Of a DNA stretch of 64,000 bases, positions 41,223 through 50,489 are shown in pieces. This stretch comes from JBBQZO01 sp038207625 (lineage in GTDB: Bacteria; Pseudomonadota; Gammaproteobacteria; Burkholderiales; Burkholderiaceae_D), in contig JBBQZO010000007.1 in NCBI GenBank assembly GCA_038207625.1, forward strand, positions 135,534 through 199,533, read 5' to 3'. The number at the start of each line of letters is the position of its first letter. The stretch's first letter is position 1. The notes below the pieces were generated by a model. The model saw only the letters and a list, made by a program, of their open reading frames with translations, made no database searches and was not told where the DNA came from. The translations under genes were made by a program, and so were the position numbers.

Positions 41223-44030
41223 TTATGGATTCAACAGTTTATCAAATTGCTCGCGCAATTTGGCCAGCGTCGCCGAGAAATTGACAAGTCTTTCTTGTTC
41301 CTGCGAGACAACCGCAGGGGGGGCGCGGCTCACAAAGCTATCGTTGCCCAATTTGCCGTTGACCTTGGCAATTTCGCCTTCGATGCGCACGATTTCCTTG
41401 GACAGACGCTCGCGTTCGGCGGCCACGTCGATCTCCACCTTGAGCATCAGCTTGGTGGTGCCGACGATCGCCACGGCGGCCGGCGACTCCGGCAGCGCGT
41501 CCACGATGGAGACGTCGGACAGTTTGCCCAGCGCTTGCACGTAGTTGGCGAAGGTTTGCAGGCGCGCAGCATCAAGCGCGTCGCCCGCTTCGACGATCAG
41601 CGGCACGCGCAATGACGGCGACAGCTGCATTTCGCCGCGCAGGTTGCGGGTGGCGTCGGTCAGCGTCTTCAATTGCGTCATCCAGGCTTCGGCCGTCTCG
41701 TCGATTTTGGCCGGGTCGGCGATCGGATATTCCTGGCGCATGATCGAGTCGCCCGCAGCGGCTAGCGTGCGGCCGGCCAGCGGCGCGACGGTCTGCCACA
41801 GCGCTTCGGTGACGAACGGGATGATCGGGTGCGCCAGGCGCATGATCGTCTCCAGCACATGCAGCAGCGTGTGACGGGTAGCGCGTTGCTGGCCTTCGGT
41901 GCCGTGCTGGACCTGCACCTTGGCCACTTCCAGATACCAGTCGCAGTACTCATCCCAGACGAACTTGTAGATGGTGGCGGCGATGTTGTCGAAGCGGTAG
42001 TCGGCGAAACCCTTGGCCACTTCCAGCTCGGTGCGTTGCAGCAGCGAGATGATCCAGCGGTCGGCCTGCGACAGGTCGGCGTCGTTCTGGCTGCAGTCCT
42101 TCTCTTCGGTGTTCATCAGCACGAAGCGGGTCGCGTTCCACATCTTGTTGCAGAAGTTGCGATAGCCTTCGCAGCGACCCAGGTCGAAGTTGATGTTGCG
42201 GCCCAGGGACGCGTAACTGGCCATGGTGAAGCGCACCGCGTCGCTGCCGTAGGCGGCGATCCCGTCGGGGAATTCCTTGCGGGTGGCTTTGGCGATTTTT
42301 TCCGCGTCGCGCGGATTCATCAGGCCTGTCGTGCGTTTGGCCACCAGCGATTCGAGGTCGATACCGTCGATCAGGTCGATCGGGTCGAGCGTGTTGCCCT
42401 TCGACTTGGACATTTTCTGGCCCGACGAATCGCGCACCAGACCGTGCACGTAGACGGTCTCGAACGGCACTTTGCCGGTGAAGTGGGTCGTCATCATCAC
42501 CATCCGGGCGACCCAGAAGAAGATGATGTCAAAGCCCGTCACCAGCACCGACGAGGGCAGGAAAGCCTTCAGGTCCGGGGTCTCTTGCGGCCAGCCCATG
42601 GTCGAAAACGGGATCAGCGCCGACGAGAACCAGGTGTCGAGCACGTCGTCGTCACGGCGCAGCGCGCCGACCGCGCCGGCGGCGTCGGCCTTCGCTTGCG
42701 CCTCGGCTTCGGTGTTGGCGACAAAAATATTGCCCGCTTCGTCGTACCAGGCCGGAATCCGGTGGCCCCACCACAACTGACGCGAGATGCACCAGTCCTG
42801 GATGTTGTTGAGCCACTGGTTGTAGGTGGTGCTCCAGTTTTCCGGCACGAATTTGACTTCACCGTTGGCCACCTTTTCAAGCGCCACTTGGGCGATCGAT
42901 TTGCCTGGAAAGAAGGTGCCTTCCGGGGCCGGTTTGCTCATCGCCACGAACCACTGGTCGGTCAGCATCGGCTCGATGACGACGCCGGTGCGGTCGCCGC
43001 GCGGCACCATCAGCTTGTGCGGCTTGACTTCGGCCAGCAAGCCTTGCGCGTCCAGGTCGGCGACGATCTGTTTGCGCGCGGCGAAACGGTCCATGCCGCG
43101 ATACGCAGCCGGCGCGTCATCGACGATCTTGGCGTCCAGCGTCAGGATGCAGATTTTTTCCAGGTTGTGGCGCTGACCGACGGCGTAATCGTTGAAGTCG
43201 TGCGCCGGCGTGATCTTCACGCAGCCGGTGCCGAAGGCCTTGTCGACGTATTCGTCGGCGATGATCGGGATTTCGCGATCGGTCAGCGGCAGTTTCAGCA
43301 TCTTGCCCACCAGCGCGGTGTAGCGCTCGTCGGTCGGGTCGACCGCTACGGCCACGTCGCCCAGCATCGTCTCCGGGCGCGTGGTGGCGACCGTCAACTG
43401 GCCGCTGCCGTCGGCGAGCGGGTAGTGGATGTACCACATCGAGCCATTCTCTTCTTCCGACACCACTTCCAGGTCGGACACGGCCGTGCCCAGCACCGGG
43501 TCCCAGTTGACCAGCCGCTTGCCGCGGTAGATCAGGCCTTGTTCGAACAGGCGCACGAACACTTCCGAGACGACCTTCGAGCGCGGCTCGTCCATCGTGA
43601 AGTATTCGCGCTGCCAGTCGGGCGAGGTACCCATGCGGCGCATCTGGCCGGTGATGGTGTTGCCCGATTTTTCCTTCCACTCCCAGACTTTTTCGACGAA
43701 TTTTTCGCGGCCCAAATCATGGCGCGAGATCTTTTGCGCGTCCAACTGGCGTTCCACCACGATCTGGGTGGCGATGCCGGCGTGGTCGGTGCCGGGGATC
43801 CAGGCGGTGTTGAAGCCGCGCATGCGGTGGTAGCGCGTCAAACCGTCCATGATGGTCTGATTGAACGCGTGGCCCATGTGCAGCGTGCCGGTGACGTTGG
43901 GCGGGGGCAGCTGGATGGCGAACGCCGGCTGCTCGGGCGCCATGCTGGCGGCGAAGTAGCCGCGTTTTTCCCACTCGGTACGCCAGAACAGTTCAATGTC
44001 GGCTGGCTCGAAAGACTTGGCTAATTCCAT
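41223..44030 (-). CDS. valS: Valyl-tRNA synthetase
   Basis: 935 residues from ATG 44030 (MELAKSFEPADIELFWRTEW). Class I enzyme with editing. HIGH motif as HMGH in PPNVTGTLHMGHAFNQ, KMSKS in DSSGQKMSKSKGNTLDP, the CP1 editing domain between them, the WCISRQLWWGHRIP block and a C-terminal coiled coil (LSKEIVRIEGEIAKVNGKL) that binds tRNA. The 22-bp gap to the downstream DUF2147 gene suggests co-transcription with it. Confidence 0.97.
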   Translation of the reverse strand: MELAKSFEPADIELFWRTEWEKRGYFAASMAPEQPAFAIQLPPPNVTGTLHMGHAFNQTIMDGLTRYHRMRGFNTAWIPGTDHAGIATQIVVERQLDAQKISRHDLGREKFVEKVWEWKEKSGNTITGQMRRMGTSPDWQREYFTMDEPRSKVVSEVFVRLFEQGLIYRGKRLVNWDPVLGTAVSDLEVVSEEENGSMWYIHYPLADGSGQLTVATTRPETMLGDVAVAVDPTDERYTALVGKMLKLPLTDREIPIIADEYVDKAFGTGCVKITPAHDFNDYAVGQRHNLEKICILTLDAKIVDDAPAAYRGMDRFAARKQIVADLDAQGLLAEVKPHKLMVPRGDRTGVVIEPMLTDQWFVAMSKPAPEGTFFPGKSIAQVALEKVANGEVKFVPENWSTTYNQWLNNIQDWCISRQLWWGHRIPAWYDEAGNIFVANTEAEAQAKADAAGAVGALRRDDDVLDTWFSSALIPFSTMGWPQETPDLKAFLPSSVLVTGFDIIFFWVARMVMMTTHFTGKVPFETVYVHGLVRDSSGQKMSKSKGNTLDPIDLIDGIDLESLVAKRTTGLMNPRDAEKIAKATRKEFPDGIAAYGSDAVRFTMASYASLGRNINFDLGRCEGYRNFCNKMWNATRFVLMNTEEKDCSQNDADLSQADRWIISLLQRTELEVAKGFADYRFDNIAATIYKFVWDEYCDWYLEVAKVQVQHGTEGQQRATRHTLLHVLETIMRLAHPIIPFVTEALWQTVAPLAGRTLAAAGDSIMRQEYPIADPAKIDETAEAWMTQLKTLTDATRNLRGEMQLSPSLRVPLIVEAGDALDAARLQTFANYVQALGKLSDVSIVDALPESPAAVAIVGTTKLMLKVEIDVAAERERLSKEIVRIEGEIAKVNGKLGNDSFVSRAPPAVVSQEQERLVNFSATLAKLREQFDKLLNP

Positions 44031-44060
44031 GATTTGGCTTGTAAATTTGCGAAAGCAACC

Positions 44061-44066
44061 ATTATA
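44061..44066 (-). promoter_or_regulatory. valS: Probable -10 element for valS
   Basis: On the minus strand a perfect TATAAT lies 31 bases before the ATG. The matching -35 is poor (TGCGCA at 17 bases). The rest of the 303-bp divergent region (to 44333) has a lone TATACT at 44243-44248 that could serve the kinase operon; nothing else was seen there. Confidence 0.45.
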
Positions 44067-44333
44067 AGGGAGGTCGTGCGCAGTGCGCACGGCGCAAGCC
44101 TGCACGGAGGCAATTTGGCTCGAAAAGTGGCCAGATTCGCCCAATCTTCATCTAACGCAACAGAAACCGACGCGGCGCAGGCGGCGCAGGCGGGCCCGTT
44201 CCGATTGCGCGCAAAAGCGCAGCGACCCGAAAGCGCTCTTGCTATACTGGTCGCACCAACTACAGGACCGTTGGCGCCTGCGCTGAACGGTCCGTCATAT
44301 TGCCGCCCGGCGTGGGTGGTGAGGTAATTGACG

Positions 44334-46175
44334 ATGGATTTTGGCAAACTGGTGCTCGACGCGATGCCCGACGGGGTCATCGTCACCGGACTCGATGACA
44401 CGGTGCTCTACTGGAACGAGGGCGCCGCGCTGATCTTCGGCTACCCTGCACCCGACGCGCTCGGGCAGAGCCTCGCTGGGCTGATCGGCGTGCCGGACGC
44501 GCCGCAGTTGCCCGGCGACAGCGTCGCGGCGGCCGAGGCAGCGCCGGGCGCCACCAGCGTGCAGGAGATGCTGTGCCGCAAACGCAGCGGTGGCCTGATC
44601 TACGCGAGCGTGTCGCGCAAGACGCTGTGCGACGCGCAGGGCCGCGCCGCGTATCACCTCAGCAGCGCCAAGGACATCACCGACCTGAAGGCGCTGCGCG
44701 ACGCGAAGATGCTCGACAGCCGCTTCGGCAAGCTGCTCGATTCGACCCCCGACGCGATCGTCATCGTCAACGCCACCGGGCGCATCGTGCTGGCCAACGG
44801 CCAGGCCGAGAGCCTGTTCGGTTACCCGCTTGGCTGCTTGTGCGGCCAGGGCGTCGAGGTCTTGCTGCCGCAGCGCTTTCGGGCCGGCCACGTGGGCCAC
44901 CGCTCGCAGTATTTTTTGCATCCGCGCACCCGCACCATGGGCGCCGGACAGCAGCTGTACGGGCTGCGCCGCGACGGCACCGAGTTCCCCGTCGAGATCA
45001 GCCTCAGTCCGATCGCCACCGACGAGGGCATGTTGTCGATCAGCGCGATCCGCGACACCAGCGAGCGCAAGAAGGCCGAGCTGAAGTTTCGCGGCCTGCT
45101 CGAATCGGCGCCGGACGCGATCGTCATCGTCAACCAGCGCGGTGAGATCGTGCTGGTCAATTCGCAGACCGAGCGACTGTTCGGCTACCCGCGCGTCCAG
45201 TTGCTGGGGCAGGGCATCGAGATGCTGATACCGGCGCGTTACCGGGTCCGCCATCCGGCCTATCGCAGCGGATTTTTCGACGCGCCGCTGCCGCGTCCGA
45301 TGGGCGCCGGGCTGGAACTGTCGGGCCTGCGCTGCGACGGCACCGAGTTCCCCGTCGAGATCAGCCTGTCTCCGCTCGAGACCGAGGATGGCACGCTGGT
45401 GTCGGCGGCGATCCGCGACGTCAGCGAGCGCAAGCGCATCGAGTCGAGCCTGCAGGAAAAAAATCTGGCGCTGGAAGACGCCAATGTGTCCAAGGACCGC
45501 TTCCTGGCCGGCATGTCGCACGAATTGCGCACCCCGCTCAACGCCATCCTGGGCTTCACCGGCACCTTGCTGATGCGCCTGCCCGGGCCGTTGACCCCCG
45601 ACCAGGACAAGCAGTTGCAGACGATCCAGTCGAGCGCGCGCCACCTGCTGTCGCTCATCAACGACCTGCTCGACCTGGCCAAGATCGAGTCCGGCACCGT
45701 GGTCGCGGCGCTCGAAATGGTGCCTTGCCAGACGCTGCTGCTGGGACTGGTCGAGACGCTGCGCCCACTGGCCGAGAGCAAGGTGCTGGAGTTCAGGCTG
45801 ACGCTGCCGGAGGCGCCAATCGAGATCCGCACCGACCGGCGCGCGCTCAGCCAGATCGTGCTCAACCTGGTCAACAACGCCATCAAGTTCACCGAGCAGG
45901 GCTATGTCAGTTTGCGCCTGATCAAGGGTGCGGCGCCGGATGGGACGATCCACATCGAGGTGGCCGACAGCGGCGTGGGCATCAGCGAGGCGGACCAGGG
46001 CAAGCTGTTCCAGGCCTTCAGCCAGCTCGACAACAGCTCGACGCGGCGCTACGACGGCACCGGCCTGGGCCTGTACCTGAGCCAGAAGCTGGCCACCATG
46101 ATCGGCGCGCGCCTGTCGCTGCACAGCGAGCCGGGCATAGGCAGTACATTCACGCTGACACTGGGCGGGCATTAA
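44334..46175 (+). CDS. Cytoplasmic sensor histidine kinase with three PAS domains
   Basis: 613 residues from ATG 44334, with GAGGT 8 bases upstream. No membrane segment. PAS domains at about 5-120, 130-245 and 255-370; the second and third are very alike (both have PDAIVIVN, LFGYP and DGTEFPVEISLSP), so one arose by duplication. HisKA holds the phosphorylated His396 in MSHELRTPLNAILGF. HATPase_c has the N box LNLVNNAIKFTEQG, G1 VADSGVGIS and G2 GTGLGLYLSQKL. First of three signalling genes read in one direction; its input is unknown. Confidence 0.94.
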   Translation: MDFGKLVLDAMPDGVIVTGLDDTVLYWNEGAALIFGYPAPDALGQSLAGLIGVPDAPQLPGDSVAAAEAAPGATSVQEMLCRKRSGGLIYASVSRKTLCDAQGRAAYHLSSAKDITDLKALRDAKMLDSRFGKLLDSTPDAIVIVNATGRIVLANGQAESLFGYPLGCLCGQGVEVLLPQRFRAGHVGHRSQYFLHPRTRTMGAGQQLYGLRRDGTEFPVEISLSPIATDEGMLSISAIRDTSERKKAELKFRGLLESAPDAIVIVNQRGEIVLVNSQTERLFGYPRVQLLGQGIEMLIPARYRVRHPAYRSGFFDAPLPRPMGAGLELSGLRCDGTEFPVEISLSPLETEDGTLVSAAIRDVSERKRIESSLQEKNLALEDANVSKDRFLAGMSHELRTPLNAILGFTGTLLMRLPGPLTPDQDKQLQTIQSSARHLLSLINDLLDLAKIESGTVVAALEMVPCQTLLLGLVETLRPLAESKVLEFRLTLPEAPIEIRTDRRALSQIVLNLVNNAIKFTEQGYVSLRLIKGAAPDGTIHIEVADSGVGISEADQGKLFQAFSQLDNSSTRRYDGTGLGLYLSQKLATMIGARLSLHSEPGIGSTFTLTLGGH

Positions 46176-46200
46176 GACCAGCGGCGCACGGGGGGCACAG

Positions 46201-47046
46201 ATGACGGCGGCACAGATCCTGGTAATCGAAGACCATCCGGCCAACCTGGCGTTGATCGTGTATCTGCTGGAGGCGCATGGCTATCGGGTGCGCAGCGCCA
46301 TCGACGGCGAGGCAGGCTGGCGGGCGGCGCAAGCGGCGCGGCCCGACCTGATCCTGTGCGACGTCCACCTGCCCAAACGCGACGGCTATGAAGTGCTCGG
46401 CCTGCTCAAGGGCGTCGCGGCGCTGCGCACGGTGCCGGTGATCGCGGTGACGGCGCTGGCGATGGTGGGTGACCGCGACAAGATGCTGGCCGCCGGTTTT
46501 GACGGCTACATCGCCAAGCCGATCGAGGCGGCCAGCTTCATCGGGCAGATCGAGGCCTTCCTGGCGCAGGCCTTGCACGCACCGCGCCGCGCCGTCAGCC
46601 ATGCCGCCAGCACGGCGGCGCCGGCCGCAGCATCAGTGCCGGCACGCGCCACGATCCTGGTGGTCGACGACCTGCCGCTAAACCGCGAGCTGATACGCAG
46701 CACGCTCGCGCCGTTCGGTTACGGCCTGCTGTTCGCCGAGAGCGCGCAAAGCGCCTGGCAGCGCGCGCACAGCGAACACTACGACCTGATCCTGTGCGAC
46801 CTGCACATGCCCGGCGGGGACGGCTTCGACCTGATCCGCCGGCTGCGCGCCGATACGACGCTGGCCCAGGTGCCGTTCGTGTTCCTCACTTCCACCTCCG
46901 GCAACGACGCCGATCCGCAGCTGGCGCGCGCACTGGGCGCACTGCGTTTCCTGCGCCGCCCGATCGCGCCGCAGGCGTTGGTCGACCAGATCGAGGCCTG
47001 TCTGAACGGCCAGCCTGAAGGAGCGCCGGCATGGCCACGATCCTGA
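46201..47046 (+). CDS. Response regulator with two receiver domains, no output domain
   Basis: 281 residues. REC1 (about 4-122): phospho-acceptor Asp54 in ILCDVHLP, switch Thr84, Lys106 in IAKPI. REC2 (about 150-272): Asp200 in ILCDLHMP, Thr230, but the invariant Lys is replaced by Arg (FLRRPI, about 253). A 25-residue Ala-rich linker joins them. It is probably a phosphorelay intermediate between the upstream kinase and the downstream GGDEF/EAL protein, whose start it overlaps by 16 bp. Confidence 0.92.
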   Translation: MTAAQILVIEDHPANLALIVYLLEAHGYRVRSAIDGEAGWRAAQAARPDLILCDVHLPKRDGYEVLGLLKGVAALRTVPVIAVTALAMVGDRDKMLAAGFDGYIAKPIEAASFIGQIEAFLAQALHAPRRAVSHAASTAAPAAASVPARATILVVDDLPLNRELIRSTLAPFGYGLLFAESAQSAWQRAHSEHYDLILCDLHMPGGDGFDLIRRLRADTTLAQVPFVFLTSTSGNDADPQLARALGALRFLRRPIAPQALVDQIEACLNGQPEGAPAWPRS

Positions 47047-50000
47047 TCGTCGACGACCAGGTACTCAACCGCGAGTTCCTGATCACGCTGCTCGGTTACG
47101 GGGGCCACCGGTTGCTGCAGGCCAGCGACGGGGCCGAGGGACTGGCGCTGGCGCGCGCGGCGCGGCCCGATCTGATCATCTCCGACATCCTGATGCCCAA
47201 TATGGACGGCTATCAGTTTGTCACGCGCCTGCGCGCCGACCCCGATGCGCGCATCGCCGCCACCCCGGTGATCTTCTACACCGCCGCCTACCGGGGACGC
47301 GAAGCGGGCGTGCTGGCGCGCGCCTGCGGCGCGCGCGCGGTGCTGAGCAAACCGTGTGAGCCGGAGTTGATCCTGGCCACCGTGCAGCAGGTGCTCGGTC
47401 TGCCGCTGCCGGTGTCGGCGCGTGCGTTGCCGGCCGCGCCCGAGGATCAGCGTCTGCCCGGCATCGACACCCGCCTGAGCGCCTACCTGGGCGAGATCGA
47501 GGCCGGCAGCCTGCAACTGAGCGAGGGCGCGCATGGCGCCGCCTCGGCTGACGCGCTGGCCCAGATGACGCGCCGGGTGGCCGCCGCGCTGGCCAGCCTG
47601 CAGGCGGTCAGCCTGCGCCTGACCGCGCTGATCGAGCTGGGTATCGAGCTGGCCGGCCAGCGCGCGACCGACCAGTTGCTCGAATGCGCAGCCCACATTG
47701 CGCAAAATATTTGTGTGGCCAGATATGCGGCGGTGGGCGTGCTGGCGCGCGACGCGACGGTACTGGAGCGCTTCGTGTGCGTCGGCGCCGACCGCTCCAC
47801 CGAGGCCCTGATGCGCGCGGCGCTGCTACAGCCGGCGCTGCGCACGGTGCTGGCGCGGGCGCAGCCGCACATCGTGCGCGTGCGCCGGTGCGCCACCGAT
47901 GTCGATACCGTTGCCGACGCACGGGGGCTCGCTGGAGCGGCGCTGCCGGTGAACGCCGAACTGGCCGTGCCGATCGTCGCGCGCGGCCAGGCGTACGGCT
48001 GGTTGTACCTGGCCGACAAGCTGGGCGCCGATGAATTTGGCGAGGTCGATCAGCAGGTGGCGGCCACGGTCGCCTCACAACTGGCGATCGCCTACGAGCG
48101 GGTGCTGTTCGACGAACGGCTGGTGCGCCAGCACGCGCAACTCCAGAAGGCGCTGCGTGAACGCGTGCAGGCCCAGCGCGCGCTGCGTCAAAGCCTGCGC
48201 GAGCGCACCATGTTGGCCGAGTGTAATCGGGTGATCGTGCATGCCGTCGACGAGGCCGACCTGTTGCAGGCGATGTGCTGCACGCTGGTCGAGGTCGGCC
48301 AGTACAGCGCGGCCTGGATCGAGTACCTGATGCAAGACGGCGCGCTGGCGCTGCAGGCGCAGGCGCTCGGTGCGGCATACGGTTCGGCGCCCGATGTCGC
48401 GCCCGACGCAGCGCCCGACGCAGCGCCGGATGGGCCGGGCGACGCGCTGGCGTGCGAGGCGAGCGCGCGCGCCGCTGCCAGCGGGCGCAGTTGCACGTTG
48501 GTGCAGCCGGCTGAGGCGGGGCCCGAGCAGGCGCGTTGGCGCGCACTGCGGGCGCGCGGCTGCGGCAGCTTGCTGGCCGTGCCGCTGCGCGACGGCGCCC
48601 GGGTGTTCGGCGTGCTCAACGTATGCGAGCGCACGCGCGCGCCCTTCAGCGCCGAGCAGATCACCCAGTTCGAGGAACTGGTCGACGACATCGCCTACGG
48701 CCTGCTCAATTTGCGCAGCCGGGCCGCACGCGCGCAAACCGAACTGACGCTGCAAGCGACTCAGGACAAACTGTCGGACATCCTCAATTCGATCGACAAC
48801 GTCGTCTGGTCCGCGTCCGAGGCCGGCCTGCTGTATCTCAATCCGGTGGCCGAGCGGGTGTACGGCCGGCCGCTGGGCGATTTTTTCGGCGCGCGCGACC
48901 TGCTGACGGAGGCGATCCACCCCGAAGACCGGGTTCGGGTGACGCACAACCGCGCCAAGCTGGCCGAGCTGGACGCGGCCACTGAAGAGTACCGCATCGT
49001 GCGCCCGGACGGCAGCGTGCGCTGGCTCGAACAGCGCTCGAAGGCGGTGCGCGACGATGCCGGTGTGCTGCTGCGCATCGACGCGGTGGCCAGCGACGTC
49101 ACCGAGCGCAAGGCCTACGAAGAACGCATCGCCTACCTGGCCGACCACGACGAGCTTACCGACCTGGCCAACCGGCACCTGCTCAACGACCGCGCCACCC
49201 AGTCAATCCGCCAGGTGCATCGGCAGGACCAGGCGCTGGTGGCGCTGCTGTTTCTGGACCTGGACCGCTTCAAGGCGATCAACGACAGCCACGGCCATAC
49301 GGTGGGCGACCACCTGCTGCAGGCGGTGGCCGGGCGTCTGCTCGAGACGGTGCGCGAGGGCGACACGGTGGCGCGCCAGGGCGGCGACGAATTCATCATC
49401 TTGCTGGTGGGCCTGCACGACCAGAACGACGTGGCCAGCGCGGTGGCCAAGATCGTCGGCGCGTTCGGCGCGCCGTTCGAGGTCGACGGCTTGCCGCTGC
49501 ACGTGCATGCCAGCGTCGGGGTGGCGGTCTGTCCGGGCGACGGGGCCGATCTGGCCAGCCTGCTCACCAACGCGGACACCGCGATGTACCGCGCCAAGGA
49601 CGCCAACGGCAACACCTACCAGTTCTACGCGCACGACATGGGGGTGCGCGCCCAGGCCCACGCCGAGCTCGAAAGCGCGTTGCGCGCGGCCATCGAGCAG
49701 CAGCAGTTCGAGCTGTACTACCAGCCCAAGGTGGAATTGAAGAGCGGGCGCGTGGTGGGGGCCGAGGCGCTGATCCGCTGGCACCATCCGACGCTGGGGC
49801 TGGTGGCGCCGCAGCGCTTCATCGCGCTGGCCGAGGAGGTCGGCCTGATCGTGCCGATCGGCGAATGGGCGCTGCGCACCGCGCACGCGCAGAACAAGCA
49901 GTGGCAGGACGCCGGACTGGCGCCGTTGAACCTGGCGGTGAATTTGTCGATGCGCCAGTTCCAGCAAAACGGGCTGGTCGAACTGGTGGCGCGCGTGCTG

Positions 50001-50465
50001 CGCGAGACGGGCCTGGACGGGCGCTACCTGGAACTGGAGCTCACCGAGAGCATGGTGATGAACAACGCCGACCAGTTCGTCGCCAAACTGTTCGAGCTCA
50101 AGGCGCTGGGCGTGCAGCTGTCGATCGATGACTTCGGCACCGGCTACTCGAGCCTGTCCTACCTGAAGCGCTTCCCGCTCGACCGCATCAAGATCGACCA
50201 GTCGTTCATCCGCGACAGCGCCACCAATGCGCACGACGCGGCGCTGACGTGTTCGATCATCGACCTCGGTCACAGCCTCAATTTCAAGGTCATCGCCGAG
50301 GGCGTCGAGACGCGCCAGCAACTGGCTTTCCTGCGCGCGCACCGCTGCGACGAAATCCAGGGCTATTACTTCAGTGAGCCGGTGCCGGCCTCCGAGTTCG
50401 CCGCGCTGATCAACGCCGGCTGGCACCTTGACGGCGAATTATGCCAGCGCGGCACGCTGCACTGA
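47031..50465 (+). CDS. REC-GAF-PAS-GGDEF-EAL protein, cyclic di-GMP cyclase/phosphodiesterase
   Basis: 1144 residues. REC (Asp52 in IISDILMPNMDG); GAF-like domains at about 200-380 and 400-560; PAS at about 575-700; GGDEF at 784-788 with the inhibitory I-site RxxD (775-778) five residues before it; EAL at 912-914 (AEALIRWHHP), with ELTESMVM, DDFGTGYSS (1033-1041) and AEGVET. Both catalytic halves look intact, so it could make or break down cyclic di-GMP. AAGGAG lies 7 bases before the ATG, and the start overlaps the dual-receiver gene, so phosphorylation by the operon's kinase is the likely switch (inferred). Confidence 0.93.
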   Translation: MATILIVDDQVLNREFLITLLGYGGHRLLQASDGAEGLALARAARPDLIISDILMPNMDGYQFVTRLRADPDARIAATPVIFYTAAYRGREAGVLARACGARAVLSKPCEPELILATVQQVLGLPLPVSARALPAAPEDQRLPGIDTRLSAYLGEIEAGSLQLSEGAHGAASADALAQMTRRVAAALASLQAVSLRLTALIELGIELAGQRATDQLLECAAHIAQNICVARYAAVGVLARDATVLERFVCVGADRSTEALMRAALLQPALRTVLARAQPHIVRVRRCATDVDTVADARGLAGAALPVNAELAVPIVARGQAYGWLYLADKLGADEFGEVDQQVAATVASQLAIAYERVLFDERLVRQHAQLQKALRERVQAQRALRQSLRERTMLAECNRVIVHAVDEADLLQAMCCTLVEVGQYSAAWIEYLMQDGALALQAQALGAAYGSAPDVAPDAAPDAAPDGPGDALACEASARAAASGRSCTLVQPAEAGPEQARWRALRARGCGSLLAVPLRDGARVFGVLNVCERTRAPFSAEQITQFEELVDDIAYGLLNLRSRAARAQTELTLQATQDKLSDILNSIDNVVWSASEAGLLYLNPVAERVYGRPLGDFFGARDLLTEAIHPEDRVRVTHNRAKLAELDAATEEYRIVRPDGSVRWLEQRSKAVRDDAGVLLRIDAVASDVTERKAYEERIAYLADHDELTDLANRHLLNDRATQSIRQVHRQDQALVALLFLDLDRFKAINDSHGHTVGDHLLQAVAGRLLETVREGDTVARQGGDEFIILLVGLHDQNDVASAVAKIVGAFGAPFEVDGLPLHVHASVGVAVCPGDGADLASLLTNADTAMYRAKDANGNTYQFYAHDMGVRAQAHAELESALRAAIEQQQFELYYQPKVELKSGRVVGAEALIRWHHPTLGLVAPQRFIALAEEVGLIVPIGEWALRTAHAQNKQWQDAGLAPLNLAVNLSMRQFQQNGLVELVARVLRETGLDGRYLELELTESMVMNNADQFVAKLFELKALGVQLSIDDFGTGYSSLSYLKRFPLDRIKIDQSFIRDSATNAHDAALTCSIIDLGHSLNFKVIAEGVETRQQLAFLRAHRCDEIQGYYFSEPVPASEFAALINAGWHLDGELCQRGTLH

Positions 50466-50489
50466 ACGCGTGTCGGCCTGGTCGGCCGC

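Noticed and set aside
41829..44024. A 731-codon plus-strand frame opposite valS
   Set aside because: Antisense of an unmistakable valyl-tRNA synthetase; composition is typical of a shadow frame.
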